DNA from: Ideonella dechloratans
Lineage (GTDB): Bacteria > Pseudomonadota > Gammaproteobacteria > Burkholderiales > Burkholderiaceae_C
Direction: 5' to 3'
Assembly (NCBI RefSeq): GCF_021049305.1
Contig: NZ_CP088081.1
Span: forward strand, 310,001 to 374,000
DNA: 64,000 bases
Shown: positions 1 to 9,433 of the stretch, piece by piece
How positions within the stretch are numbered: position 1 is the first letter of the stretch
Layout of the letters: every line of letters starts with the position of its first letter
Notes under the pieces: generated by a model
Databases searched by the model: none
What the model saw: the letters and a program-made list of their open reading frames with translations, nothing else
What the model was told of the DNA's origin: nothing
Made by a program: the position numbers and the translations under genes

Positions 1-134
1 TCATTCCAGACTTTTCCTGCGATGCCGCCAGCGCCATGGATGGCGAACAGCCGGGGGTTTTAGCACGCGGCCGTTGCGAGGCCGCACGCATCACCACGGA
101 GCGTCCGTCAAGTCTGATGAGCCACGCGGGCGCC

Positions 135-1217
135 TCAGCGCGCCGGGGCCGCCACCCGCAGCGGCGCCAGGGCCTGGGCGGTGGCGGCTTCGGCCGCACG
201 GTGGGCCGCGTGCTCGGCCTCCAGCTGCTCGTACCAGGCCTCCAGCATCACGCAGCTGGCCGGCGGGTTGCCGTCCTCGTCCAGGCTGCAGGCGGCCAGC
301 AGCTGTTCCTCGGCGTCGGTGTGGCGGGCGAACAGGTCGGCCACCCAGTCCACGAAGACGCGCAGCTTGGTGCTCAGGTGCCGGTTGGGCGGGTAGACCA
401 CGTAGATCGGCACCGGGTCGGCGTCCCAGTCGCACAGCAGGGGCACCAGTTCGCCCGCGTCCATGTGCGGGCGCAGCGTGAAGTAGGGGATCTGCACGAT
501 GCCCAGGCCGTGCAGCGCGGCCGTCAGGTAGGCGTTGCCGTCGTTGACCGACAGCTTGTAGCGCCCCTGCACCTCGATGCGTTCGCCGTCGCGGGTGAAG
601 TCGAAGACGAAATGCCGGCCGGTGCGGGCCGAGAAGTAGCTCACCACCTTGTGCTCGCCGGTCTCCAGCTCGCGCGGGTGGCGCGGCAGGCCGTGGCGGC
701 GGATGTAGTCGGGCGAGGCCGCGCAGACGAAGCGCCAGAAGCCCACCCGGCGCGCCACCAGCGAGGGGTCGGTGATCTCGCCGCCGCGCAGCACGCAGTC
801 CACGTTGTCGCTCACCAGGTCCACCGGCCGGTCGCTCACGCCCAGGTCGATCTGGATCTCGGGGTACTGGGCGTGGAACTGCGGCAGCGCCGGGATCAGC
901 AGCAGCCGCGCCACCGAGGACGACACATCCACCCGGATGCGCCCCTTGGGCGTGACCCGCGCGTGGCTGAGCGAGCCCTCCAGCTCGTCCAGGTCGCCCA
1001 GCAGGCGGCTGACCCGCTCGTAGTAGGCCGCGCCATCGGGCGTGACCGTGACGCGCCGCGTGGTGCGGTTGAGCAGGCGCGTTTGCAGCTGGTCTTCCAG
1101 CGACTGGATCAGCCGGGTGACGGCGGCCTTGGGCAGGCCCAGCGAGTCGGCGGCCTTGGTGAAGGTGCCGGCCTCGACGACGCGGGTGAAGGCCTGCATG
1201 GCGCTGAGTTTGTCCAT
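135..1217 (-). CDS. LysR-family transcriptional regulator
   Basis: The product has 360 residues. An N-terminal winged helix-turn-helix (about residues 1-60, with AADSLGLPKAAVTRLIQSLE) is followed by a periplasmic-binding-protein-like effector domain (about 90-295), the standard LysR architecture. The start MDKLSAMQAF matches the usual first helix of the family. A C-terminal tail of about 60 residues, Ala/Glu-rich, goes beyond the normal 300-residue length; its role is unknown. The gene is divergent from the hydrolase-like gene at 1363, with 145 bp between them. LysR proteins usually control their divergent neighbour, so the hydrolase homologue and perhaps the RND genes behind it are the likely targets (inference). 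Confidence 0.93.
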   Translation of the reverse strand: MDKLSAMQAFTRVVEAGTFTKAADSLGLPKAAVTRLIQSLEDQLQTRLLNRTTRRVTVTPDGAAYYERVSRLLGDLDELEGSLSHARVTPKGRIRVDVSSSVARLLLIPALPQFHAQYPEIQIDLGVSDRPVDLVSDNVDCVLRGGEITDPSLVARRVGFWRFVCAASPDYIRRHGLPRHPRELETGEHKVVSYFSARTGRHFVFDFTRDGERIEVQGRYKLSVNDGNAYLTAALHGLGIVQIPYFTLRPHMDAGELVPLLCDWDADPVPIYVVYPPNRHLSTKLRVFVDWVADLFARHTDAEEQLLAACSLDEDGNPPASCVMLEAWYEQLEAEHAAHRAAEAATAQALAPLRVAAPAR

Positions 1218-1264
1218 CGTGGGGACTCCTGCGGCGGGGTGGGTGGGATGCGCTGCATTGTTTC

Positions 1265-1298
1265 ACCACCGGAAAAACTGTGTCTGGCCCGCGGTGGT
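1265..1298. promoter_or_regulatory. Candidate LysR operator (inverted repeat)
   Basis: A perfect 7-bp inverted repeat (ACCACCG at 1265-1271, CGGTGGT at 1292-1298) lies in the divergent intergenic region between the LysR gene and the hydrolase-like gene. Location and symmetry suit a LysR-type site, but the 20-bp spacer is longer than the usual T-N11-A box, so this is tentative. Confidence 0.3.
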
Positions 1299-1362
1299 TT
1301 ATTTCGTCGGCTGCAACACCTATCGTTCACCCCAACGCTGAACCTCCTCCGCCCTCCACCCC

Positions 1363-2259
1363 ATGAACGCCCTCACCCCGCTCACCGCCGCCTGGCGCGA
1401 CACCCAGGTCGATGCCGGCCTGGACGCGCCGCTGGCGGTGCGCATCCATGGGGCTGTGGAGAGGGCCTGCACGGCGAAGGCCCGGCGCCCCCTGGTCCTG
1501 CACCTGCCCGGCGGCAGCTTCACCGGCGGCGACCTGGACAGTGGCCTGCCCACCGCCCGCCTGCTGGCCCAGAGCGGCGCGGTGGTGGTGTCGCTGGACT
1601 ACCCCAAGGCGCCGGCCCGGCCCTTCCCGGCGGCGCTGCAAGCCGCCGGGGCCCTGCTGCGCTGGCTGCGTCGGGCGCGCACCCGGCTGGCCGGGGCCGG
1701 CACGGCCCTGTGGGTGGCGGGCGAGGAGGCCGGCGCCAACCTGGCGGCCGGTCTGGCCCTGTGGGCGCGCGACCAGGGTCTGCCGCTGGCCGGGCAAGTG
1801 CTGCTCTCGCCCCTGCTGGACCCGAGCATGGCCACCGCTTCGCTGCGCGAGGCGGGGCAGGGCTGCGCCGACTGCGCCATCGCCCGCGGCTGGGTGGCCT
1901 ACCTGGGACGCCAGGGCGACCACCCCTATGCCGCACCGCTGCACGCCGCGCGCCTGGCCCACGTGGCCCCGGCGCTGGTGGCGGTGGGCGCGGACGATCC
2001 GCTGCGTGACGAGGGTCTGGCCTATGCCCAGGCCCTGCAGGCCGCGGGCGTGGCGGTGCAGACCCGTCGCCTGGCCGGACCCACCGGCTGGCCCTGGGCG
2101 CTGAGCCGGCTGAGCAGCCTGCAGGCGCCCTGGGTGGCCGAGCTGCGGCCGCTGCTGCAGGCCTTCCTGGCCGACGGCCTGGTCCGCTGTACCCCCGTCC
2201 GGCGGCCTGTGCGCTGCGCCGGACGTCCTGAACCGGAGGCTGGCCCGAGCGCCGCCTGA
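1363..2259 (+). CDS. Alpha/beta-hydrolase fold protein (HSL/esterase-like), probably catalytically inactive
   Basis: The 298-residue protein follows the hormone-sensitive-lipase/acetyl-esterase layout: an oxyanion-hole strand at 45-53, a nucleophile elbow near 120 and the late GADDPLRDEG block at 209-218. Key residues are altered. The HGGG motif reads LPGGSF, the GDSAGG elbow reads GEEAGA (Glu122 in place of the nucleophile Ser), and no His is present where the catalytic GxxHxF is expected (GPTGWPWA, about 239-246). Only the Asp is kept. It may be a binding or regulatory pseudo-enzyme. It is divergent from a LysR gene and upstream of RND efflux genes. Confidence 0.8.
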   Translation: MNALTPLTAAWRDTQVDAGLDAPLAVRIHGAVERACTAKARRPLVLHLPGGSFTGGDLDSGLPTARLLAQSGAVVVSLDYPKAPARPFPAALQAAGALLRWLRRARTRLAGAGTALWVAGEEAGANLAAGLALWARDQGLPLAGQVLLSPLLDPSMATASLREAGQGCADCAIARGWVAYLGRQGDHPYAAPLHAARLAHVAPALVAVGADDPLRDEGLAYAQALQAAGVAVQTRRLAGPTGWPWALSRLSSLQAPWVAELRPLLQAFLADGLVRCTPVRRPVRCAGRPEPEAGPSAA

Positions 2260-2284
2260 GGTGACCCCTTTCTGACGGGCCCAC

Positions 2285-2325
2285 CGGGCCCGGCCGAGGC
2301 CACCCCACGGGGAGGCCGGGGCCCG
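2285..2325 (+). terminator. Possible hairpin terminator after the hydrolase-like gene
   Basis: CGGGCCCGGCC (2285-2295) pairs with GGCCGGGGCCCG (2314-2325) with a single bulged G; an inner CCCC-ACG-GGG adds to the stem. Only CTTTG follows, so intrinsic termination would be weak. It separates the hydrolase gene from the RND operon. Confidence 0.35.
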
Positions 2326-2394
2326 CTTTGCCCTGCTGTTTTCGCATTCCCGCATCTGTTGTTCGCATCTGTTCGTCGTTTCGAGGAGCCCACC

Positions 2395-3624
2395 ATGTCC
2401 TTCTTCACCACCTATTCCCGCCGTCCCCATCCCTTCGTGCTGACCTCCATCACCGCCGCGCTGGCGCTGGGGGCCGCCGCCCTGCTGGTGTCCCACCAGG
2501 CCGGGGCCGAAGGCACGCCGGCCGCCCCGCCCGCCATGCCGGTTTCGGTGGCCGCCGTCGTCCAGCAGGACGTGGCGCCCTGGACCGCCTTCTCCGGCCG
2601 CCTGGAGGCCGTGGACCATGTGGAGCTGCGCGCCCGCGTCTCGGGCACGGTTGTCGCCAGCCACTTCCGCGAGGGTGCGCTGGTCAAGGCCGGCGACCCG
2701 CTGTTCACCATCGACCCCGCGCCCTACCAGGCCGAGGTGGACCGCGCCCATGCCCAGGTGCTGGCCGCCCAGGCCCGGGTGAGCTACACCCGCGGCGAGC
2801 GCGAGCGCGCCCAGCGCCTGTGGCAGGACCACGCCATCGCCCAGCGCGACCTGGACGAGCGCGACAACGCCGCCCGCGAAGCCGAGGCCAACCTCAGTGC
2901 CGCCCAGGCCGCACTGCAGACCGCCAAGCTCAACCTCAGCTACACGGTGGTGCGCGCGCCGGTGTCCGGCCGCGTGGGCCGGCGCGAGGTCACCGTGGGC
3001 AACCTGGTGGCCGCCGGCCCGGGCGCCCCGGTGCTGACCACCCTGGTCTCGGTCAGCCCCATCTACGCCAGCTTCGACGCCGACGAGGCGACGGTGGCCA
3101 AGGCCCTGGCCGGCCTGCCGGGCGGGGCGGGGCAGCGCGCCCGCATCGACCAGATTCCGGTGCAGATGAGCACCAACGACGGCGACGCCACGCCGCACAC
3201 CGGCTTCCTGCAGTTGGTGGACAACCAGGTCAACACCCAGAGCGGCACGGTGCGTCTGCGCGCGGTGTTCGACAACGCCGACGGTGCGCTGATGCCGGGC
3301 CAGTTCGCCCAGCTGCAACTGGGCCAGGCCAAGAATGTGGCGGCGCTGCTGATCAACGAACGTGCGGTGGGCACCGACCAGAACAAGCGCTACGTCTGGG
3401 TGGTGGGCGCCGACCACAAGACCATCTACCGCGAGGTGACGCTGGGCGCGCCGGTCAACGGCCTGCGCGTGGTGGCCTCGGGCCTGAAGGCCGGCGAGCA
3501 GATCGTCGTCAACGGCCTGCAGCGGGTGCGCCCCGGTATCGAGGTGGCGCCGCAGCTGGTGCCCATGGACGCCAAGGGCGAGCTGCAGGCCCAGAACCAG
3601 AAGAAGGCGGGTGAGCGCTCCTGA
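2395..3624 (+). CDS. RND efflux periplasmic adaptor (membrane fusion protein)
   Basis: This 409-residue HlyD/AcrA-type protein would bridge the inner-membrane pump and the outer-membrane channel. It starts with a signal/anchor segment (about residues 12-38), then a biotinyl-lipoyl half (SGRLEAVDHVELRARVSGTV), a coiled-coil hairpin (about 110-180), the second lipoyl half (VRAPVSGRVGRREVTVGNLV), a beta-barrel and a membrane-proximal domain. The ATG at 2395 has GAGGAG upstream; an in-frame ATG at 2359 lacks such a site. It has no lipobox. First gene of a three-gene efflux operon; the pump starts 53 bp downstream. Confidence 0.95.
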   Translation: MSFFTTYSRRPHPFVLTSITAALALGAAALLVSHQAGAEGTPAAPPAMPVSVAAVVQQDVAPWTAFSGRLEAVDHVELRARVSGTVVASHFREGALVKAGDPLFTIDPAPYQAEVDRAHAQVLAAQARVSYTRGERERAQRLWQDHAIAQRDLDERDNAAREAEANLSAAQAALQTAKLNLSYTVVRAPVSGRVGRREVTVGNLVAAGPGAPVLTTLVSVSPIYASFDADEATVAKALAGLPGGAGQRARIDQIPVQMSTNDGDATPHTGFLQLVDNQVNTQSGTVRLRAVFDNADGALMPGQFAQLQLGQAKNVAALLINERAVGTDQNKRYVWVVGADHKTIYREVTLGAPVNGLRVVASGLKAGEQIVVNGLQRVRPGIEVAPQLVPMDAKGELQAQNQKKAGERS

Positions 3625-3677
3625 GCCCCGGGCTCCCGCGCTGCCACCCCGCCCCTGAACCCCTTCCAGGACACCCC

Positions 3678-6600
3678 ATGAACCTGTCCAAGTTCTTCAT
3701 CGACCGGCCGATCTTCGCCGGCGTGCTCTCGCTGCTGATCTTCCTCGGCGGCCTGATCGCGGTGCGCGGGCTGCCCATCTCGGAATACCCCGAGGTGGTG
3801 CCGCCCTCCATCGTCGTGCGGGCCAACTACCCCGGCGCCAACCCCAAGGTGATCGCCGAGACGGTGGCCACGCCCATCGAGGAGCAGATCAACGGCGTCG
3901 AGGGCATGCTCTACATGAGCAGCCAGGCCACCACCGACGGCCTGATGACCCTGACCGTCACCTTCAAGCTGGGCACCGACCCCGACAAGGCCCAGCAGCT
4001 GGTGCAGAACCGCGTGGCCCGGGCCGAGCCCCGTCTGCCCGAGGAGGTGCGCCGCCTGGGCATCACCACCGTCAAGTCCTCGGTGGACCTGACCATGGTG
4101 GTGCACCTGCTGTCGCCCACCGGCCGCTACGACATGACCTACCTGCGCAACTACGCGGTGCTCAATGTCAAGGACCGGCTGGCGCGCGTGCCCGGCGTGG
4201 GCGACGTGCAGCTCTTCGGCTCGGGTGACTACGCCATGCGCATCTGGCTGGACCCGCAGAAGGTGGCCGCCCACGGCCTGTCGGCCAGCGACGTGGTGGC
4301 CGCCATCCGCGAGCAGAACGTGCAGGCCGCCGCCGGCATCGTCGGCGCCTCGCCGGGCCTGCAGGGCATCGACGTGCAGCTGCCGCTCAACGCCCAGGGC
4401 CGGCTGCAGACCGAGGACGAGTTCGGCGACATCGTCGTGCGCACCGGCAGCGACGGCGCGGTGACCCGCCTGCGCGACATCGCCCGCATCGAGCTGGGCG
4501 CGGCCGACTACGCGCTGCGCTCCATGCTGGACGGCAAGGACGCCGTGGCCGTGCCCATCTTCGCGGCTCCCGGCTCCAACGCCATCGCCATCTCCGACGG
4601 GGTGCGCGCCACCATGGCCGACATCCAGAAGAGCATGCCCGACGGCGTGAAGTACGAGATCGTCTACGACCCCACGCAGTTCGTGCGCGCCTCCATCGAA
4701 TCGGTGGTGCACACCCTGCTGGAGGCCATCGCCCTGGTGGTGCTGGTGGTCATCCTGTTCCTGCAGACCTGGCGCGCCTCCATCATCCCGCTGCTGGCCG
4801 TGCCGGTCGCGGTGGTGGGCACCTTCGGCGTGATGGCGCTGTTCGGCTTCTCGATCAACGCGCTGTCGCTGTTCGGCCTGGTGCTGGCCATCGGCATCGT
4901 GGTGGACGACGCCATCGTGGTGGTCGAGAACGTGGAGCGCAACATCGAGGGCGGGCTGACGCCGCGCCAGGCTTCGTACCGGGCCATGCGCGAGGTTTCG
5001 GGCCCCATCATCGCCATCGCCCTGGTGCTGGTGGCGGTGTTCGTGCCGCTGGCCTTCATCACCGGCCTGACGGGGCAGTTCTACCGCCAGTTCGCGCTGA
5101 CCATCGCCATCTCCACGGTGATCTCGGCCATCAACTCGCTGACCCTCTCGCCAGCCCTGGCCGCGCTGCTGCTCAAGGGCCATGGCGAGCCGCAGGACTG
5201 GCTGACCCGCGGCATGGACCGCGTGCTGGGTGGCTTCTTCCGCGGCTTCAACCGCCTGTTCCACCGCGGTGCCGAGCGCTACAGCGGCGGCGTGCGCGGG
5301 GCCATCTCGCGCAAGGCCGTGATGCTGACGATCTACGCCGTGCTGGCGCTGCTGACCGTGGGCCTGTTCCAGATCGTGCCCAAGGGCTTCGTGCCGGCGC
5401 AGGACAAGCAGTACCTGATCGGCTTCGCCCAGCTGCCCGACGGCGCCACGCTGGACCGCACCGAGGCGGTGACCCGGCGCATGGACCAGATCGTGATGCA
5501 GCAGCCCGGCGTGGAGCACGCCATCACCTTCCCCGGCCTGTCGATCAACGGCTTCACCAACAGCGCCAACTCCGGCATCGTCTTCGTGGCGCTGAAGGAC
5601 TTCGACCAGCGCAAGGACCCGTCGCTGAGCGCCGGCGCCATCGCCCAGCAGCTCAACCAGAAGTTCGGCGGCATCCAGGACGCCTTCATCGCCATGTTCC
5701 CGCCCCCGCCGGTGCAGGGCCTGGGCACCACCGGCGGCTTCAAGCTGCAGCTGGAAGACCGCGCCTCGCTGGGCTATGACGCGCTGGACGCCGCGCAGAA
5801 GGCCTTCATGGCCAAGGCCTACCAGACGCCCGAGCTGGCCGGCCTGTTCTCGAGCTGGCAGGTCAATGTGCCGCAGCTCTACGCCGACATCGACCGCACC
5901 AAGGCGCGCCAGCTGGGCGTGTCGGTGACCGACATCTTCGACACCCTGCAGATCTACCTGGGCAGCCTGTACGCCAACGACTTCAACCGCTTCGGCCGGA
6001 CCTACTCGGTGCGGGTGCAGGCGGACGCGGCCTACCGCGCCCGCCCGGAGGACGTGGGCGCGCTGAAGGTGCGTTCCAGCACCGGCGAGATGGTGCCGCT
6101 GTCGGCCCTGCTGAAGGTGGAGCCCACCTTCGGGCCGGAGCGGGCCATGCGCTACAACGGCTTCCTGACCGCCGACATCAACGGCGGCCCGGCGCCGGGC
6201 TACTCGTCCGGCCAGGCACAGGACGCCATCAAGCGAATCGCCGCCGAAACGCTGCCCCCGGGCATCGCCTACGAGTGGACCGACCTGACCTACCAGGAGA
6301 TCCTGGCCGGCAACTCTGCCACGCTGATCTTCCCGCTGGCCATCCTGCTGGTCTTCCTGGTGCTGGCCGCCCAGTACGAGAGCCTGACCCTGCCGCTGGC
6401 CATCCTGCTGATCGTGCCGATGAGCCTGCTGGCCGCGATGACCGGCGTGTGGATCACCCGGGGTGACAACAACGTCTTCACCCAGATCGGCCTGATGGTG
6501 CTGGTGGGGCTGAGTGCCAAAAACGCGATCCTGATCGTCGAGTTCGCCCGCGAGCTGGAGTTCGCCGGCCGCTCGCCGGTGCAGGCCGCCATCGAGGCCA

Positions 6601-6926
6601 GCCGCCTGCGGCTGCGCCCCATCCTGATGACCTCCATGGCCTTCATCATGGGCGTGCTGCCCCTGGTGCTGGCCAGCGGCGCCGGCGCCGAGATGCGCCA
6701 CGCCATGGGGGTGGCCGTGTTCGCCGGGATGATCGGCGTGACCGCCTTCGGCATCTTCCTGACCCCGGTGTTCTACGTGCTGCTGCGCCGCCTGGCCGGC
6801 AACCGCCCGCTCAAGCAGCACGGCGAGGTGCCGCACGACGTGGAGCCGCTGCTGGAGCCCGACCTGACCCCGGGGGGCGCGGCCCTGCCGCCGCACCCGG
6901 CCGCCCCGCGGGGTCTGCATGACTGA
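3678..6926 (+). CDS. RND multidrug efflux permease (HAE-1 family)
   Basis: At 1082 residues it has the full length of AcrB/MexF-type proton-driven drug pumps. Visible marks include the N-terminal FFIDRPIFAGVLSLLIFLGG helix, the TM4 proton-relay segment GIVVDDAIVVVENVERN with the paired Asp near residue 409, and late GLSAKNAILIVEFA and LRPILMTSMAFI segments of TM10-11. The closest relatives are probably MexF/BepE-like pumps. It sits between its adaptor and its outer-membrane factor, whose first possible start overlaps the pump stop. The substrate cannot be told from sequence. Confidence 0.96.
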   Translation: MNLSKFFIDRPIFAGVLSLLIFLGGLIAVRGLPISEYPEVVPPSIVVRANYPGANPKVIAETVATPIEEQINGVEGMLYMSSQATTDGLMTLTVTFKLGTDPDKAQQLVQNRVARAEPRLPEEVRRLGITTVKSSVDLTMVVHLLSPTGRYDMTYLRNYAVLNVKDRLARVPGVGDVQLFGSGDYAMRIWLDPQKVAAHGLSASDVVAAIREQNVQAAAGIVGASPGLQGIDVQLPLNAQGRLQTEDEFGDIVVRTGSDGAVTRLRDIARIELGAADYALRSMLDGKDAVAVPIFAAPGSNAIAISDGVRATMADIQKSMPDGVKYEIVYDPTQFVRASIESVVHTLLEAIALVVLVVILFLQTWRASIIPLLAVPVAVVGTFGVMALFGFSINALSLFGLVLAIGIVVDDAIVVVENVERNIEGGLTPRQASYRAMREVSGPIIAIALVLVAVFVPLAFITGLTGQFYRQFALTIAISTVISAINSLTLSPALAALLLKGHGEPQDWLTRGMDRVLGGFFRGFNRLFHRGAERYSGGVRGAISRKAVMLTIYAVLALLTVGLFQIVPKGFVPAQDKQYLIGFAQLPDGATLDRTEAVTRRMDQIVMQQPGVEHAITFPGLSINGFTNSANSGIVFVALKDFDQRKDPSLSAGAIAQQLNQKFGGIQDAFIAMFPPPPVQGLGTTGGFKLQLEDRASLGYDALDAAQKAFMAKAYQTPELAGLFSSWQVNVPQLYADIDRTKARQLGVSVTDIFDTLQIYLGSLYANDFNRFGRTYSVRVQADAAYRARPEDVGALKVRSSTGEMVPLSALLKVEPTFGPERAMRYNGFLTADINGGPAPGYSSGQAQDAIKRIAAETLPPGIAYEWTDLTYQEILAGNSATLIFPLAILLVFLVLAAQYESLTLPLAILLIVPMSLLAAMTGVWITRGDNNVFTQIGLMVLVGLSAKNAILIVEFARELEFAGRSPVQAAIEASRLRLRPILMTSMAFIMGVLPLVLASGAGAEMRHAMGVAVFAGMIGVTAFGIFLTPVFYVLLRRLAGNRPLKQHGEVPHDVEPLLEPDLTPGGAALPPHPAAPRGLHD

Positions 6927-6945
6927 ACGAACCCTGGAGCACGCG

Positions 6946-8412
6946 ATGACGTCTTCCCTTGCCCAACCCTTGCGCCTGTCACTGGCGCCCCTGCTGGCCG
7001 CCCTGGTGCTGGCGGGTTGCGCCAGCGCCCCGGCGCCGGACCTGTCCGCCCTGCCGGCCACGCCGGCCGCCTTCAAGAGCACACCGGTCCCCGTCCCCGA
7101 AGGCCACTGGGCGGTGGTGCCGCCGGCCGACGGCGCCGAGCGCGGTGCCTGGTGGGCGGTTTTCCATGACCCGGTGCTGGACGATCTGATGCAGCGGGCC
7201 CAGGCCCGCAACACCGACCTGCAGGTGGCCGCGGCCCGGTTGCAGCAGGCCCGCGCCGGCCTGCGCCAGGCCGATGCCCAGCGCCTGCCGCAGCTGGGCG
7301 CCAGCCTGGGCGTGGCCCGTGGCACCAACCAGAACGCGGGTGTGACCCCGGCGCCCGTCATCAACCAGGCCAAGCCCAGCCTGAACCTGGCCTGGGAGAC
7401 CGACCTGTTCGGCCGACTGGGCCTGGGCAGCCAGGCCGCGGCGCTGGACGCGCAGGCCAGCGAGGCCCTGCTGCAGAGCACCCGGCTGATGGTGCAGGCC
7501 CAGGTGGCACAGGCCTATTTCGCGCTGCGCGAGAGCGATGCCGAACGCCGGCTGGTGCGTGAAACCCTGGACGCCTACCGCGACACCCTGCGCCTGTCCG
7601 AGCGCCGGCTGGCCGTGGGCGACCTGGGCGAGCTGGACGTGCAGCGCCTGCGCACCGAGGTGGCCAGCACCGAGGCCGACGCCCTGGCCCTGGACCGCCA
7701 GCGCGCCGCGCAGGAGAACGCGCTGGCCGTGCTGCTGGGCGAATCGGCCAGCGGCTTTGCCCTGGCCGACCCGGCGCAGGACTGGACCGCCCGCCCGCCC
7801 GCCGTGCCGGCCGGCCTGCCCAGTGCGGTGCTGGCGCGGCGGCCCGACGTGGCCGCGGCCCAGCGCAGCCTGATGGCCGCCCAGGCCCGGCTGGGCGTGG
7901 CGCAGTCGGCCTGGCTGCCGGACCTGAGCCTGACGGCCAGCGGCGGCTACGCCTCCACCGACCTGGGCGATGTGTTCCGCTGGTCGGCCCGGGCCTGGTC
8001 CATCGGCACGCTGCTGTCCATGCCGATCTTCGACGGCGGCCAGCGCCAGGCCCAGGAAGAGCGCGCCGGGGGCGAGGCCCAGATCGCGCTGGCCGGCTAC
8101 CGCCAGCAGGTGCTGACCGCGCTGCGCGAGGTGGAGGACCAGCTCAGTGGCCTGGGGCTGCTGCAGGCCCAGGCCGACGTGCTGGGCCAGGCCGTGGCCT
8201 CGGCCCGGCGCGCCACGGCACTGTCGGACATCCGCTACCGCAACGGCCAGATCAGCCAGCTGGACCTGCTGGACGCCCGCCGCAGCGAGCTGCGCAGCCT
8301 GCGCCAGGCGGTGCAGGTGCAGGGCGCGCAGTTCCAGTCGACGGTGGCGCTGATCCGCGCGCTGGGCGGCGGCTGGGAGGCGCCGGCCTCGGTGGCCAGC
8401 GCGGCGCGCTGA
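6946..8412 (+). CDS. RND efflux outer-membrane lipoprotein (NodT/OprM type)
   Basis: A 488-residue TolC-like channel protein. The signal peptide ends in a lipobox, LAG-Cys25, so the mature protein is lipid-anchored. Two internally repeated OEP domains follow (helical stretches near 85-260 and 290-480). The ATG at 6946 is preferred: it has CTGGAG upstream and puts the signal peptide at the N terminus. An alternative ATG at 6919 overlaps the pump stop and would add nine residues. It completes the tripartite efflux system. Confidence 0.94.
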   Translation: MTSSLAQPLRLSLAPLLAALVLAGCASAPAPDLSALPATPAAFKSTPVPVPEGHWAVVPPADGAERGAWWAVFHDPVLDDLMQRAQARNTDLQVAAARLQQARAGLRQADAQRLPQLGASLGVARGTNQNAGVTPAPVINQAKPSLNLAWETDLFGRLGLGSQAAALDAQASEALLQSTRLMVQAQVAQAYFALRESDAERRLVRETLDAYRDTLRLSERRLAVGDLGELDVQRLRTEVASTEADALALDRQRAAQENALAVLLGESASGFALADPAQDWTARPPAVPAGLPSAVLARRPDVAAAQRSLMAAQARLGVAQSAWLPDLSLTASGGYASTDLGDVFRWSARAWSIGTLLSMPIFDGGQRQAQEERAGGEAQIALAGYRQQVLTALREVEDQLSGLGLLQAQADVLGQAVASARRATALSDIRYRNGQISQLDLLDARRSELRSLRQAVQVQGAQFQSTVALIRALGGGWEAPASVASAAR

Positions 8413-8436
8413 GTGGCTGGTGCCCGGTGGAGCGGG

Positions 8437-8736
8437 TCAGCGGGCGGCGCTGGCGCCGCTGACGCTTGGCGCCGGGGCGGCCGGGATCAGCAGCACATTG
8501 GCCTGGCCGCCCACGCAGTCGGTGGTCTGGCCGGCCCGGCAGGGCGCCAGCGGGCTGCCCGGGATGGGCTGGACCTTCCAGCCCGGCCGCTCGATCAGCA
8601 GCATCCACAGCGCGACCACCACCGCGGTGGTGATGGCGAGGATCACCAGGCGCTGGCGCCGAGTGGTGGGGCGGTAGGGGTTGGGGCCGGCGTCGGCCTG
8701 GGCCTCTTCACCGAGTGGGCGGCGGCGCAGGAACAT
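8437..8736 (-). CDS. Small single-pass membrane protein, function unknown
   Basis: 99 residues: a basic, Pro-rich N terminus (LRRRP ... PTTRRQR), one membrane helix (about 30-48, LVILAITTAVVVALWMLLI) and a tail with two Cys (APCRAGQTTDC) that would lie in the periplasm. It begins 13 bp after the LysE-type exporter gene and is probably co-transcribed with it. It converges with the efflux operon 24 bp away. I do not recognise a family. Confidence 0.65.
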   Translation of the reverse strand: MFLRRRPLGEEAQADAGPNPYRPTTRRQRLVILAITTAVVVALWMLLIERPGWKVQPIPGSPLAPCRAGQTTDCVGGQANVLLIPAAPAPSVSGASAAR

Positions 8737-8749
8737 CGCGGGCTCCGCC

Positions 8750-9379
8750 TCAGGCCGCGCGCTTGAAGGTGGCCAGCACCACGCCGGCGGTGATGAACAG
8801 GCTGCCGAAGCTGCGGTTCATCCAGCGGATCTGACGCGGGCTGCGCAGCAGGCCCAGCACCTTGCTGGCCAGGCCCACATAGCCGGTCATCACGCAGAAC
8901 TCCACCACCGCGAAGGTGGCGCCGATGGCCAGGTACTGCAGGGTCAGCGGGCGCGTGGTGTCCAGGAACTGCGGCATCACCGCCAGCAGGAAGACGGTGC
9001 CCTTGGGGTTCAGGGCGTTGACCGTCCAGCCGCGCAGCAGTAGGGAGCGGGCATGACCCTCGGCGGCCTGGGCATCGGCCGAGGCGATGGGCCGGGCCGG
9101 CGAGCGCCAGGCCTGGATGCCCAGCCACACCAGGTAGGCCGCACCGGCCCACTTGACCAGGGCGAAGGCCCGCTCCGAGGTGGCCAGCAGGGCGCCCAGG
9201 CCCACGCCCACCACCAGCAGCTGGGTGACGACGCCCAGCGCCAGGCCGAAGGCGATGCGCTGCCCCTGGCGGAAGCCATGGTTCAGGCCGGCACCCATTG
9301 CGGCGATGGCGCCCGGGCCGGGCGAGAGGCTGATGGCCACGGTGGCCAGGAAGAAGGGAAGCCAGGTCGAGAAGTCCAT
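8750..9379 (-). CDS. LysE/RhtB-family amino-acid exporter
   Basis: 209 residues with five to six membrane helices and the family signature SLSPGPGAIAAMGAGLNHGF near residues 17-36. LysE/RhtB proteins export amino acids or their analogues through the inner membrane. Length is normal for the family. The substrate cannot be assigned from sequence. The small membrane-protein gene downstream probably shares its transcript. Confidence 0.93.
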   Translation of the reverse strand: MDFSTWLPFFLATVAISLSPGPGAIAAMGAGLNHGFRQGQRIAFGLALGVVTQLLVVGVGLGALLATSERAFALVKWAGAAYLVWLGIQAWRSPARPIASADAQAAEGHARSLLLRGWTVNALNPKGTVFLLAVMPQFLDTTRPLTLQYLAIGATFAVVEFCVMTGYVGLASKVLGLLRSPRQIRWMNRSFGSLFITAGVVLATFKRAA

Positions 9380-9433
9380 GACGCGGGTCGGTCTCAGGGC
9401 AGGGACCGCCAGTGTAGGCCGGCGGCGATGGCC

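Noticed and set aside
1-37. Possible start of a minus-strand gene (ATG at 37, reading MALAASQEKSGM) leaving the window
   Set aside because: Only 12 codons are visible, no clear ribosome site precedes it, and nothing identifies it.
3426-7481. A very long open frame on the strand opposite the RND adaptor and pump genes
   Set aside because: High GC with strong third-position bias opens antisense frames. The plus strand encodes well-conserved RND proteins over the same stretch, and the antisense product is His/Gln/Gly-rich low-complexity sequence.
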